From positions 3,667,001 through 3,731,000 of the forward strand of contig CM070877.1 of the NCBI GenBank assembly GCA_036365515.1: a stretch of DNA of 64,000 bases, in the 5' to 3' direction. The first letter of the stretch is position 1, and each line of letters opens with the position of its first letter. Position numbers and translations under genes: made by a program. The notes under the pieces were generated by a model that worked only from the letters and a program-made list of their open reading frames with translations, did not search any database and was not told where the DNA came from. The DNA is from Torymus aiolomorphi (lineage: Eukaryota > Arthropoda > Insecta > Hymenoptera > Torymidae). Positions 12,691 through 23,589 of this stretch are shown piece after piece.

Positions 12691-15600
12691 CACGCCCGCT
12701 TCTTGAAGATATAACGCTATCATAATAAAGTGTAGTGGTTTATTTTTTTCCAAACGATAAGGAAAATTTTGCAATTCGAACTTCGAAAATAGCATATCGC
12801 GTGATTATTAATTTTGGGCATACAGTTAAAACGTTTATCACCGTTGACATTGAAAATCTTTTTATTTTTATATTTATTTTCAATATAAGATTGTTAAAAA
12901 TATTTAATGAAAAATAATATTATTGTGAATTTTTCGTTATTTTATACCATATACGTTTTTATATTATCAATATTATAATAATATATGAGAACTCAAACTC
13001 TAACTTTATTTTTACTACATACACGAAAGAATTTCTTTGAAACATATGAAAAATAAATTAATTGTTAACTTACTCATGTATAATTAATGTACCCTGTCGA
13101 CCTCACATTGCAATGAAGCATAAAAGCTCCCTTTTTAATAAATATTCTCAACTTAATCATTCTTCACAACCCCTGCTGAAAAAAAATTAATTCTCACCTA
13201 CTTTATTAGTCACCGAGCTACCGGCAATACCTACACCATCGACGATTTACGAACGGCAGTTCGGCTCTTAATTTCAATTTTCTTGGGAGACGATAAAAGT
13301 ATCACCGCTGAAAAATATGAGTTAACGGTGCATGATTAACTCCCCGAGGCCAAAAGGACGAAGTCAAACGGGTGGGGAAGAGACCTTTGAGTCGATCTCT
13401 TTTGGAATCGAATAGTTTAATCGGGGGGATATATTATCTAGCGCACATAATTGGCGTTTATAGAGGGTTTTGCATTTTTCTTAGACGTCCGAGCAAATCA
13501 GGTGTGATTGAAATTTATGGTTTTATTAACATCTTGAAGTATGAAGTCGAGGAACAATTATTGCAATCAAGTTGGTTTATTGGGTACTATACACTTGTAC
13601 TAAAGAAGTATCTTTTAAAATAGATTTTAATCGTGTTCAGTGAGGAATAGCATTTTAATAACATGCTATCGTTAATTTATTTTGGGATAACGAGCTAAGA
13701 TCAGAACAGATTGAAAACTGAAAGTAATTAATTTTAGGGGAAAGTGATAAGCATATAGCTTGTATGCATATGAAATTCGAAATGTTAATTTTCGAAAATA
13801 CAATGTAGCTTTACTTATTTCGATTTAACTGTGAAGATTTGGTGAGCAGGAAAACAGATAAAGTTGAACATAAAGTGTAGTTTATTTTTCTTCGTTTTTT
13901 TTTTTTAGAATAATTTATTCCAGTTACTTCTAATTATTCTTTGGTTATTTTCTTAAAATAAAAAATATATATATTATTCTCTTTCAATATACAGAATGAC
14001 AAGGACCTCGCCCTGGTAGAAAATTAACCATTTTTGTTCGTTAACGTGTTAATCAAATGGAAGCATTTTCGACCAAATTTAATATTTAAACTTTATTAAA
14101 AGTATCTAAAATTATAATCACATGTTGAAATATTGAGAATAGAATATGTTCTTATCAACGAAAATTGAATATTTATCTTTAATAACGAAATAACATTAGT
14201 GTGACGTTTTTAACTCCAAAATTAACCACACAGAAATCAGTAAAAATGACCAAACTGTCAAGTAACCCTGAGGCAGACTTGTAAATCCAAAATTTTTACC
14301 AAACTTTTTAGCAATTTTTACAAAAAATTTTGTAAAATTTACAAAAAGTTTAGTAAAAATTGCCAAAAGTTTAGTAAAAATTGCCAAAAAGTTTGGTACA
14401 AATTTTGGATTTACAAGTCTGCCTCAGGGTTACTTAACAGTTTGCTAATTTTTACTGAAAGTTTGGTAATTTTTACTGATTTTTTTCTCTCCGTGCAATA
14501 ATTTGCCAGAATATCGTTAACGTTTCTACTAGGGCGACAATACCTAAATTAAAAGATTGTATTATTTTCTAAACACACTCTATAATACAAGAATTTCGAG
14601 TATATTTAATTTATCATTATTATGTATGTCAAATATATTCAAACTTAATTCAGAATATAGATTGCAGAAAGTTATTTAACGACAATTTACGAAACCATAT
14701 TTCTCTGAATAAATTCAACCGTCAAGAGTTAAATTTAGTCCTCAAGCCTCACCCCTTATACGCACCCCTTCCCAAAAGATTAACACACCCCACCTATAAA
14801 TACTTCGAAGCGACACATACATCAGCACCTCCAACTGCGACCCTCCTCTCCCGAAAAACGACGAGTTTCAAGAAAACTTTCAACGAGAGCGCGCGTTAGT
14901 CCGAGAATTAGAAACGCACAGGGGGTGGGGCAGAAAGAAACGAGGCGTGAAGCTCGGGCATGGACGCCGGCCAAAATCGGGCGCTTCCGCGCATCCCGCG
15001 CTGGAGAATCAGAGCGGAAAGCGGCAGAAATCCAAATTTCCGACGCCCCTGCGGCGGCAGTGCATACCGGTATGGGGTTGCGAGCGCTACACTTTTTCGA
15101 GCGAGGACCGATCGGTCGTGGCTGTTTGTGTGTGCGTGTGTATGTGGGGGGAGGTATCCTAGTCAGAACGAGATGGTTTATGCGCTGTTGAGTCTGTCAA
15201 GGAGAGGGAGGGAAAGGTGTGAAACAATGATATACGTGGGGTTTATAGTATTGATAAGTTATCAGGATTTTAGCTAGAGATTATTCTTTAAACTAGTCAT
15301 ATTTATAATTTTCATTGATCTAGTAGGATAATAGAAATTTTTTGGATCAGTGTGTTTACTGCTGCAACAACATTTTCTCTGAGTACTGCAAGAAACACTA
15401 GTTATTGTACTTCGAGAAATAAACTATTTTATTATACGTATTATGCTTTTAGATAAAAAAGTTACTTTTTCAATTCTTACAATTAAAAGTTTCTGAGGAA
15501 AGTTTCAGAATTATGATAAGACCGTCGATAAATGATTAACTACAAATCGCGAATTTTTATTAACTGTGTACGAACGTCGCAAATTTAATGATTTTACGTT

Positions 15601-16239
15601 TAATGTGGTTAAACGCTGCATTAAAAATTAGCATCATTGTTTTGTAATTTAAGAATAAAGAAAAGTTACTTATGCAAAAAAGTGAAGGAGGTATAATTTG
15701 AAATTCAAAACATGAGCAAACAAAGAAAAAATGTTTAACTCTTTGGAAAATTATTTTATCAACTTTTTCATTCGTGATAAAGCAGTAAATGACATAATTG
15801 TAAACTGCAGATATGCATACGCATTTGTAAGCAATTGAGAAGCTAACAAATATAGTACATTTCAATACAAGTGTGCGGAGCGGATGAACGGGAAAACACC
15901 CGTGCAACGACACCCGCAACCACCATATGCATCGAACTTTTTTTTTTTTTTGACGGAGTGAGCGAAACTCTGAGAACCATGATTATGTATTTAACCAGTA
16001 TGCTTTTCACCACGAGTTCGTCTCTCGGTCTGGCGTCCTTCCCACCATGCTTCTATTATTCCGCGTGCGCGAAGTAAAATGATCAGCGCATGCGCGTACT
16101 TCGCACGCCATGTGTAAAACCGCTACTTTACGCACGCAAAACAAGCACGAAAAGGCGAGTTTTGCACACTCGTTAAAAAATAGTTTAAGTACCTACAAGG
16201 CAATCGGGGAAGTGAAGAACCGGAGAAAATAGAAGCAGC
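12691..16239. other. Intergenic stretch with one CpG island and fold-backs
   Basis: No supported gene. Mostly AT-rich, with a CpG-dense island at about 14870-15160, a long fold-back at 14231-14480, and a lone fragment at 14011-14030 matching the arm of the hairpin at 41653-41747. ORFs at 13372-13623 and 15560-15919 have no domain, signal or splice support. Confidence 0.45.
14231..14480. repeat. Fold-back element, arms about 85 bp
   Basis: The left arm begins CAGAAATCAGTAAAAATGAC and contains GTAACCCTGAGGCAGACTTG. The right arm carries the inverted CAAGTCTGCCTCAGGGTTAC and ends in TTTTTACTG. The loop is made of short TAGTAAAAATTGCCAAAA repeats. Non-autonomous, with no ORF of note. Confidence 0.75.
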
Positions 16240-16645
16240 TTAAGGTGGTGTAATAGTCCTACTTTACCACTAACCCTGTTTTATCGACGGAACATGTCAA
16301 AATAATTAATATAAATAAAAGGATAATGATTTGCGTCTTAAACAAATTCACTTGCCCTGCGTAATCCTCTAATACATCGTTTTACGAAGTTTTGAGACAA
16401 AAAAACGACGACACCTTTGTTTATTTTTGGAACGAAAATTAACGAAAATTAACCAAATTTCGTTCCAAAAATAAACAAAGGTGTCGACGTTCTTTTGTCT
16501 CGAAACATTGTAGAATGATGTATTACACCATTATGCAGGGCAACTGAATTTGTTCAAGGCGTAAATCATTATCCTTTTATTTATATTAATTACTTTTACA
16601 TGTTCTGCCGATAAAACAGTGTTAGTATAGTGCGACACCCCTTAA
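16240..16645. mobile_element. Fold-back element A with TTAA ends
   Basis: TTAA at 16240-16243 and 16642-16645 bound two inverted arms of about 190 bp. The left arm runs through GTTTTATCGACGGAACATGT and AAAAGGATAATGATTTGCG; the right arm is the inverse. The loop near 16430 carries a further inverted GTTTATTTTTGGAACGAAA pair. It has no coding capacity. TTAA junctions recall piggyBac-type targets, but the terminal bases (GG after TTAA) differ from the classic ends. Confidence 0.75.
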
Positions 16646-17027
16646 GGGGATGCCATACTCGTACCATTACCGACCGAGCAATTCACACAGTTTCAAGCTG
16701 ATTAAAAATAAAATACGTCGAATCACAAAAAATCAAGAGAACACTCTTCTGTATTTTTTAACGTTCTATCATCCAGTCAAAGTTTGGAGTTGAAATATCA
16801 AGCCGTTTTTTCAAAAACTTTGAACGAAATTAAATTTCGCTTTGTTCAAAGTTTTTGCAAAAATGACTTGATATTTCGACTCCAAACTTTGACTGAATGA
16901 TAGAACGTTAAAAAACACAGAAGAGTGTTCTCTTGATTTTTTGTGATTCGACGTATTTTATTTTTAATCAGCTTGAAACTGTGTGAATTGCTCGGTCGGT
17001 AATGATAGGACTATGGCACCCCGTTAA
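16642..17027. mobile_element. Fold-back element B with TTAA ends
   Basis: Lies directly against element A, sharing its TTAA, and ends with TTAA at 17024-17027. The arms are about 180 bp and nearly perfect, including GACCGAGCAATTCACACAG and its inverse CTGTGTGAATTGCTCGGTC. The loop is short, near 16840. A transcript through it would form one long hairpin. Confidence 0.8.
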
Positions 17028-17346
17028 GGGGATGTATTACTCCTGTACTCTGTTTTACCGACAGAACATGGTAAATTCTATATTCTCAAGATAAATATAT
17101 CGAATTACGTCTTATAAGGAGATAGTTGCCATGTGCAATGTAATAATTTACCATCCGACGCAGTTTTGTGCCCGAATATCAACGGCACCCTAAACAATAT
17201 TTCAAACGAAATTTCGGTGTTTTTTGTTCGAAACATTTTTTAGGGTGCCGTCAACTTTTGGGTTCAAAACTGCGTAGGATGGTAGATTATTACATTTTGC
17301 AGGGCAACTATCTTCTTATAAGACGTAATTCAATATATTTATTTTG
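17024..17346. mobile_element. Fold-back element C, right end truncated
   Basis: Starts TTAAGGGGATGTATTAC, like the ends of elements A and B. It has inverted arms with ACGTCTTATAAGGAGATAGT on the left and the matching inverse at about 17310-17330. The terminal part of the right arm is missing. It ends about 150 bp from the coding end of peptide gene 3, next to its poly(A) signal. Confidence 0.7.
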
Positions 17347-17388
17347 TTAGGGAAATTGAATAATTTACAGCAGAATAAACTTAAACCA

Positions 17389-17394
17389 TTTATT
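17389..17394 (-). terminator. Poly(A) signal of peptide gene 3
   Basis: Minus-strand AATAAA about 106 nt past the stop codon, in a CATCAAATAAATGG context shared with the poly(A) regions of paralogs 1 and 4. Confidence 0.65.
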
Positions 17395-17499
17395 TGATGA
17401 GTAGATAGAAGATTACATGTTACAAATTAGTATTTAGAAGTTCAAATTAGTATTTAGAATAGGAAAGACGAAATACGATTCGTTTTTAGTTTATACAAA

Positions 17500-17947
17500 T
17501 CAATCAGGGCAGACGCAACTGCTACCCAAGCACGTGCATGTTCCACAGTCAGAATTGCTGGAGCATCCTGCAGTCTCTACAAAAGAAAACCCAAAGATTA
17601 ATGAGAATATATAATGACATCGCAGACACATATTTTTTAAGTATCGATCAATGTTCTTCTACCATAAAAAAGACTTTATGAGTGACATACAATTTCTGTA
17701 TGAATTGTGAAAATTCATGGATAACAGCAAGCATTCAGGGATAACTGCATTTAAGAATTTTGCCAATATAATAAGAGAAAAAAGATTTAATTTCATATTA
17801 ATCGTTTTCCAACGTATCAGGTATAAACTATAATAATTAGAAAAAGTTTTCTGTACTTTGAATACACTTACCAACGATAGCTGCGTTTCCAAGCAGGCAG
17901 ACGATGAGGGCCACCAGCAGGAGAAGGAAAGACAGCATTTGGCTCAT
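17500..17947 (-). CDS. Secreted six-cysteine mini-peptide, paralog 3
   Basis: Minus-strand exons 17872-17947 and 17500-17576 join in phase 1 over a compact 295-bp intron (GTAAGT donor, TAG acceptor), giving 50 residues. The signal peptide starts MSQMLSFLL and ends LLGNAAIV. The mature part starts ETAGC, one residue longer than its paralogs, so the cysteines fall at 30, 36, 39, 41, 46 and 48. It has three acidic and no basic residues. It stops right after C-P-D: an AGA codon of paralog 1 is TGA here, while the old TAA survives three codons on. This is the shortest intron in the family and serves as the reference for locating insertions in paralogs 1 and 4. Function inferred as for the family. 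Confidence 0.85.
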
Positions 17948-18034
17948 TTTGAAGTTTTTTAAGTAAGTCTTGATTTGGAACTTATGCAGTATTTAATGTC
18001 TCTTAAGAATCTGCGATACTAGATGTAAGCATCG

Positions 18035-18215
18035 CGTATTTATAGTCGCTTGAACCAGGAAAACGAAAATAAAAATACTCATATAAAATGCTATTAATAA
18101 TCATAGTACATGAACGATGATAATATATATAGTGTGAAATATGAATAACAGTGATTGGGATGTCCCGATCTTCCTCGATATCTTCAACAGCTCATCCGCA
18201 GCTGATAGTATTTTT
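18035..18215 (-). promoter_or_regulatory. Promoter of peptide gene 3: TATA, perfect kappaB-like site, GATA motifs
   Basis: Minus-strand TATAAATA (plus 18037-18044) is followed by CGCGATGC and lies 96 nt before the ATG. GGGATGTCCC or its inverse GGGACATCCC at 18157-18166 fits the kappaB consensus fully. GATATC at about 18177 and CTATCAG (a GATA site) at about 18203 lie just beyond. This Rel plus GATA layout is typical of insect immune peptide promoters. Confidence 0.65.
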
Positions 18216-18825
18216 ATTTACATACAAAATAATGTTTAATGTACGTTTGGAAATATTTTGTAATTTTGCGGATCTTCTGGATAAATTCAAGATTACACTA
18301 TTTGCAGTAAATTCGTACAAAGAAATATAATTGTTACGAAGAGAAAATAAAATTTAATGTTTAAGGGACTATTTACTCCCTCGTAATGGGTAATAGAGGA
18401 TGTCATACGTATAAGTACGTATGTGGACGGGTAGCCATGGAGAGATAGTTAAATATTTTTCCATGATAACCAACTCAGTTTTTTAATAGATTTTCATTGT
18501 TTTTTATACCTTAGACAGGCTCTAGCCTTTTTTATTCATTCTGGCTGCAACCTTTTCTGTAGATACAGTTCTGTTGTGCGTGTTTTTCGAAAGTCGATTG
18601 TTAACTAATAAAGTAAAATTAAATATACATGATATTTAGTTATTTTTCTGTCGCATACAAAAAAATAATTTTTGCTAATAATGCACAAGACATTATTGAG
18701 TATTTAAAAAAAAAAATCGAAATAGTAGAATCATTTCAAATACATATTTTAAGCAGTATCTTAAAGGTCAACAGAAAACGCTATTTATTGGTTTGAAAAT
18801 GTTTCCGTCTAAGTGGAGGAAAGAC

Positions 18826-18942
18826 GGGTGATCCCAGTCTTTGTTAACGATGCTTCGAACTGTAAATAATTTACAATGACTCAACCGACTATTTGAAGTG
18901 TACATTTTTCTGCCTTCCCTGGTTCAAATTACTAGAAATACG
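18826..18942 (+). promoter_or_regulatory. Decayed promoter of peptide copy 4
   Basis: Where paralogs have TATAAATA this copy reads TAGAAATA (18933-18940), within the same GGTTCAAAT and CGCGATGCTT flanks. The upstream decamer is GGGTGATCCC (18826-18835), which breaks the purine position of the kappaB consensus. Both changes fit relaxed selection. Confidence 0.55.
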
Positions 18943-19216
18943 CGATGCTTACACCTATAGTACCGCAGATTCTTCAAAGACATGGAAAGACGTGGACTCC
19001 ACAAGTTTTAGAGACATACTTCAAAAACTTCAAAATGAGCCAAATACTGTCTTTCCTTCTCCTTCTGGTTGCCCTCGTCGTCTGCCTGCTTGGAAACGCA
19101 GCTGTTGTTGATAAGTGTATTCAAAGTACAGCAGACTTTTTCTTATTATTGCAGTTTATATCTGATACGCTGGAAAACGATTAATGTGAAATTAAATTTT
19201 TTTGCTCTTATTATAT

Positions 19217-21147
19217 GAGGAAATGTTCCTCTTATATTTTCCTATATAAATAGGAATAAATAGCACATGTGAATGTTTTTCAAGCTTTGGCTAATGATAA
19301 TATTTACAAAGACGAAAATGTTCATGATATTAAAAAAGTGTGCTAATCTCATGAACAAAATGGCAGACTCTTAAATAAGTGTCACTCATTTTTTTCATAG
19401 GTCTGAATAAATATACATAAGTTCTTAGTTCAAATCATTTAACGATTACTAAATTGTAATTTCTGTAATTCCTACTTATAATTGTAGAAAAAAAAGCCAG
19501 CTCGATCTGACGTGTGCTTTAAAAAATGAGCTTTTTATAAGCAGAAACGTAAAAAATGTTATTTTTTTAATGATACAGTTTTGTTATTTGAGGAAATACT
19601 CAAAACCGCAGTGTAATAAGTAAGTATTGGATTTTTTATATAATTTTATTGGTTTATTAATAATTTTTAATCTGATAGTAGGGATTTTAAAAGTTTTCTT
19701 AATTCGAGACCGTTAAACATTATTGATACTGTTACTAACATCAATACATTTTCACAAATATGCACGCACACATACACGCGCACCTCACTCACTCACTCAC
19801 TCACTCTCTCTCTCTCACTCACTCACACACATACACACACACACACGCACTCACACACACACTTACACACGCATGTATGCACGCGTCTATGAACTTATAA
19901 TATTTCCACACATAGAAATAAATACACTTGCAAGCTGCATATTGTACATACATCCACGTACAGCAGAGAATGTAGCATTTAAAAATATTATTTAACATAG
20001 CCACAAAATACAATTATGCAAAATTGCAAACGCGGTTATTGAATATATTTATGCAAATGAAATCATAACAAATATTTTGAAAATAACTCGAAAAAACTTT
20101 TTCTGAATTATTTATCATGCTCGTACTGTACTAATAATGGTTTGTACGATTCTCCATGACAACACTTTTTTTTAACTAAATGCGTATTTGTATAAAGAAA
20201 AAAAAATGAGTAGTAAACCAAGTGTAATTACGAAAGTGACGTTCTCAAAAAGTAAGAAAGAAGTGGTTAACAAAATTTAAAAAGTCTATTTATTTATAAA
20301 AAATTATTTTATTTATTAAAATTATTGTTATTAGGTTTACGAAAAGTTTCTTTTTTGTATTTTATAAAATTAAAAAATGTTGTTGATCCCCCCACTAAAT
20401 TTCTATTATTAGTTTATTTTATCATTACATTAAAAAGAAAAGAGAAAATAAGCTATTCGGTTTTACCCCAAAGTTCGAAAAGAAGTAATTATTCATTTTT
20501 TGCAATTAAAAGTAAAATTGAGAAACGGAATTGCTCCTACATACTTATTATAATATAAATAATAAGGTTATGTACGTACTGAAAGAATATGTTGCCTACA
20601 GGAAGATTATACGCACTATGACTGTTATGATGAACACGATCTTGCGAGCTAAAAAATCTTTGACCTCTTCGAAAGCCAAAACGAGGCTATTTTTGACATG
20701 CCGATCGTATAGAAAATTATAATAGGAACATTCTCAAAGAGATACCATAGCTATTATATAGATCGCACTAGTAGTAACTGAGAAATTGAACCCAGTATCC
20801 GAATTTACCCCAGTCTCCCTTAGTCTATCCTTACGTTATAACCGTCGAAAAAGCATTTTTCATTATAAATTTGAATGAAATTACAATAATTATCGTTGAA
20901 AAAATAAATTAAAACAGTAAAAAAAAAATCATTTCTGGAAATTGAACATTTTTAGCGTTCAATAAAAATGATTAACGCTTGGAAAATATTATTTTCTATG
21001 ACAAAAAACATATGAAATATTATAAAAAATTATAAATTATTATTATATATTATTATGAAATGTTATAAAAAATGTGTGCTTGAATTTAAATTCTTTTATT
21101 TGTTTTAATCATAAGTCTTTTTGATTCTGGAGATTTTCCCACCATAT
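19217..21147. mobile_element. Approximately 1.9-kb insertion in the intron of copy 4
   Basis: The paralog 3 intron reads CTCTTATTATATTGGC without a break. Here the same flanks are separated: CTTATTATAT up to 19216 and ATATTGCCAAATTC from 21144. A possible 4-bp ATAT duplication (19213-19216 and 21144-21147) marks the ends. No clear terminal inverted repeats and no transposase ORF are seen. It carries a CA/CTCA microsatellite near 19765-19875. It may be a truncated retroelement or several insertions; identity unknown. Confidence 0.5.
19765..19875. repeat. CA/CTCA-rich microsatellite
   Basis: Imperfect runs of CTCA, CTCT and CACA with interspersed ACGC units. ORFs across it are low-complexity. 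Confidence 0.85.
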
Positions 21148-22186
21148 TGCCAAATTCTTAAATTTACTTACTTTTATCCATGAATTTTCATAACTCATAT
21201 ATGAATTATATATCATCCATAAAGCCTTTTTTATGTCAGAACAATATTCACCAATACTTAAAAAATATGTATTTGATATCATTAAGTATTCTGACCAATC
21301 TTCCATTTTTTTTTGTTGCAGAGGCTGCGGATGCTCCAGCAATTCTGACTGTGGAATATGCACGTGCTTGGGTAACAGTTGCGTCTGCCCTGATTGATTC
21401 GTACATATAAACTAAAGATGAATCTTATTTTGTCTTTATAATACTAATTTCTATTATGGCGTAAACTTCTTGCTACTTATCAAATAAATGGTTTACTCTT
21501 ATTGTGCTGTGAATTATTGAATTTCGCTAAGCCACTCCATATTTACTGTTGTTCATAAATTACAGTTATTTCATAGAGTTTATTGATATACTTTTTGAAA
21601 CATTTTTGAATATCTCACAAGTTCTGGATAAATGGAAGATTGAAAATAATACTATTCGTAGTAAATGAATTCTTACCAGAAAAACCGCAACCAATTGGTA
21701 ATTTACTGGTACTTTGTCTTCTTAAACTTGATTTACTATTCCATCAAATTAAATTATCTATATAAAAAGAAATAAATCACAAAATCAACTGAAATTTTGA
21801 TCTGAAACTTGTATAGAATCATAGAATATTATAAAACTTTTTTTTTTAATTTACTCATAATTGTTTATAATTCTGTATATTTCTTTTCATATTAATGTAT
21901 ATAAAGTTTTATTGCTATCATAATATAACGGACTAGGTTCAGAGGTATAAAGATAGTTTGATCTTTACTCCTGTTATCGTTCCACAACAAAAACGAATTT
22001 TTTCCGAAAATATTCTTTCAAGTAGAGCTCAATAGTTCAGAAAGTTAAGTGCACGACAGTATAAAATGTATTAATACAAAAATTTTTCAAACTGGAAGAG
22101 TCATTTAAAATGTATATTAATAATGATTCTACAAGTTATCAAAAAAATTCCTTTTGCTTAGAAAAATTTCCAGTTCAAATAAACAA

Positions 22187-22330
22187 CGATCGGGGCATCC
22201 CAGTTATCTTTGTCGATACTTTGCACTGTCCATACGTTCTACGAAAATGATTGTTATACGTGATTGAAATCTCAAGTGTGCATTTGTTATCTTGCCGACT
22301 TACCTGGTTCAAATGACTATAAATAAGCGA
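22187..22330 (+). promoter_or_regulatory. Promoter of peptide gene 5: kappaB, GATA and TATA elements
   Basis: GGGGCATCCC at 22192-22201 fits the kappaB consensus and is followed at once by TTATCT (a GATA site). TATAAATA at 22318-22325 lies 93 nt before the ATG, inside the family context GGTTCAAATGAC and AGCGATG. Spacing between kappaB site and TATA (about 117 nt) matches that of gene 1. Confidence 0.65.
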
Positions 22331-22410
22331 TGTCCATATCTTGTACCTTAGATTCCTGAGAGACTTAGACTACTGCAGAAGTTCCAGAAACTTGCTTCAA
22401 AAACTCCAAA

Positions 22411-23589
22411 ATGAGTCAAATCCTGTCTTACCTTTTGTTCTTGGTGGCTCTCATCGTCTGCCTGCTTGGAAACGCAGCTATTGCTGGTAAGTGCATCAAT
22501 GTTGTAAAAAATATTTTACGCTTTTTTCAAGTTATAAATTTGCGTTCAACATGTTAAGGAACAGTTACAATAAAAACTTGATAATAAAAAGGCTGATGAT
22601 TTGTACGACAGAAATGTAGTACGTTAATTCAGAGTATAAGTCCCAAAACACCTCGCTGTGATGTTTGTTTTGTTTTGATACCTGACTAGAGAAATTATAT
22701 CCCATTAGATATGTATATACTTTGTGTACGTAAATCTGTCGTACAAATAGCAGATGCGTATAATAAAATACTCGGGGTCGTTTTTAAGTTATTAGAGTAA
22801 GATACTTTCTAACAATTTTTATGGTGAAGATTACTTTAAAAATATTAAAAATTACCGAAATTATATAGAAATTTTAAAAAAGATTTTATTAATTTTTATG
22901 AGAATATGAATCTGTCATTCATTTATAATCGAATATAGTTAATGTTTATTAGAAAATTGGTCTCTATACAGAATATCTCAATAAATAATGTTATTTTATT
23001 TTATTTATTTAATTTAATATTCTTCCAATACGCATCTCTAAAAATCGATTTCTATAAAATAGTATATTGTGTGCCAAGGACGTAAAGTGGGTCTTTTTAG
23101 ACCGAGTATTGCAACCACACGAGGTCAAAAAACCCACTTAGCCCTTGGTGCACACCATATTTTTTGTACCGCAAGTATAAATTTTTGCGTTTTTTCAAAA
23201 TATCGATGATTTTCTTAAACAATCTTGAAAACTCCATTCAAAAACGACAGCGGGCGCTTTTCGATTTTTTACCGCCCGCTACTGCGAGCAGTGGGCGCTT
23301 TTCAGTTATTACCGCCCGCTGGTCGGCAAGCGGTCGCTTTCGGCTCTATTAATAGGTTCAAAAAATGCGAAAATCGTGCTTGCGGAACAAAAAGTCTATT
23401 ATTCGTTAAATTTAAGAAATTTATTTCAAATGCTTAGACAGTACTCATTAAATCTATGCCTAAAAAGATTAAATATTCAATATCCTTCGACATTTGTCAT
23501 TTACAGAGGCCGGATGCAGGAGCAACAGCGACTGCGGTAGGTGCCGCTGTCTAGGAGGACGTTGCGTTTGTCCCGACAGAGTCATTTGA
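22411..23589 (+). CDS. Secreted six-cysteine mini-peptide, paralog 5
   Basis: Exons 22411-22486 and 23507-23589 join in phase 1 (GTAAGT donor, TTTACAG acceptor), giving 52 residues. The signal peptide starts MSQILSYLL and ends LLGNAAIA. The mature part starts EAGC, holds cysteines at 29, 35, 38, 40, 45 and 47, and keeps the short tail after C-P-D. It contains five Arg against three acidic residues, so it is the only clearly cationic member, as expected for an antimicrobial peptide. AATAAA lies at 23630-23635. The 1.0-kb intron contains an inverted repeat at 23066-23165 and a GC-rich repeat at 23250-23345. Strongest candidate in the cluster for an active immune effector; activity is inference. 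Confidence 0.85.
23066..23165. repeat. GTATATT/CCAAGG hairpin repeat, copy 1
   Basis: AATAGTATATTGTGTGCCAAGG at the left is inverted as CCTTGGTGCACACCATATT at the right, enclosing a second inverted pair AAAGTGGGT and ACCCACTT. Ends resemble those of the repeats at 36896-37026 and 54134-54275. It is followed by a GC-rich imperfect repeat of ACCGCCCGCT and GGGCGCTTTTC at 23250-23345. Confidence 0.6.

Larger units (their letters stand above)
19035..21403 (+). pseudogene. Broken paralog 4 of the six-cysteine mini-peptide family
   Basis: Exon 1 (19035-19110) still encodes the family signal peptide, starting MSQILSFLL. Exon 2 remains at 21322-21403 after an intact CAG acceptor. Three lesions are seen by comparison with paralog 3. 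The splice donor GTAAGT has become ATAAGT after the same GTTG. One base is missing about 8 nt into exon 2, which throws the cysteine codons out of frame. The TATA box is mutated. If spliced anyway, the shifted frame has no cysteine. Read without splicing, exon 1 reaches a stop at 19184. The remnant is still close to paralog 3 in sequence, so the loss looks recent. A translated non-cysteine product cannot be excluded but is unlikely. Confidence 0.8.

Noticed and set aside
15560..15919. 119-codon minus-strand ORF
   Set aside because: AT-rich Phe/Ile/Tyr composition, no domain, no neighbouring exons; expected by chance at this base composition.
463..23589. Classification of the six-cysteine peptides as insect defensins, squash-type inhibitors or known venom toxins
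   Set aside because: Defensin spacing (C-x3-C pair with CS-alpha-beta signature) is absent. The resemblance to squash inhibitors is limited to a S-D-C-like stretch with different loop lengths. Venom origin cannot be shown from sequence, and promoter motifs favour an immune role.
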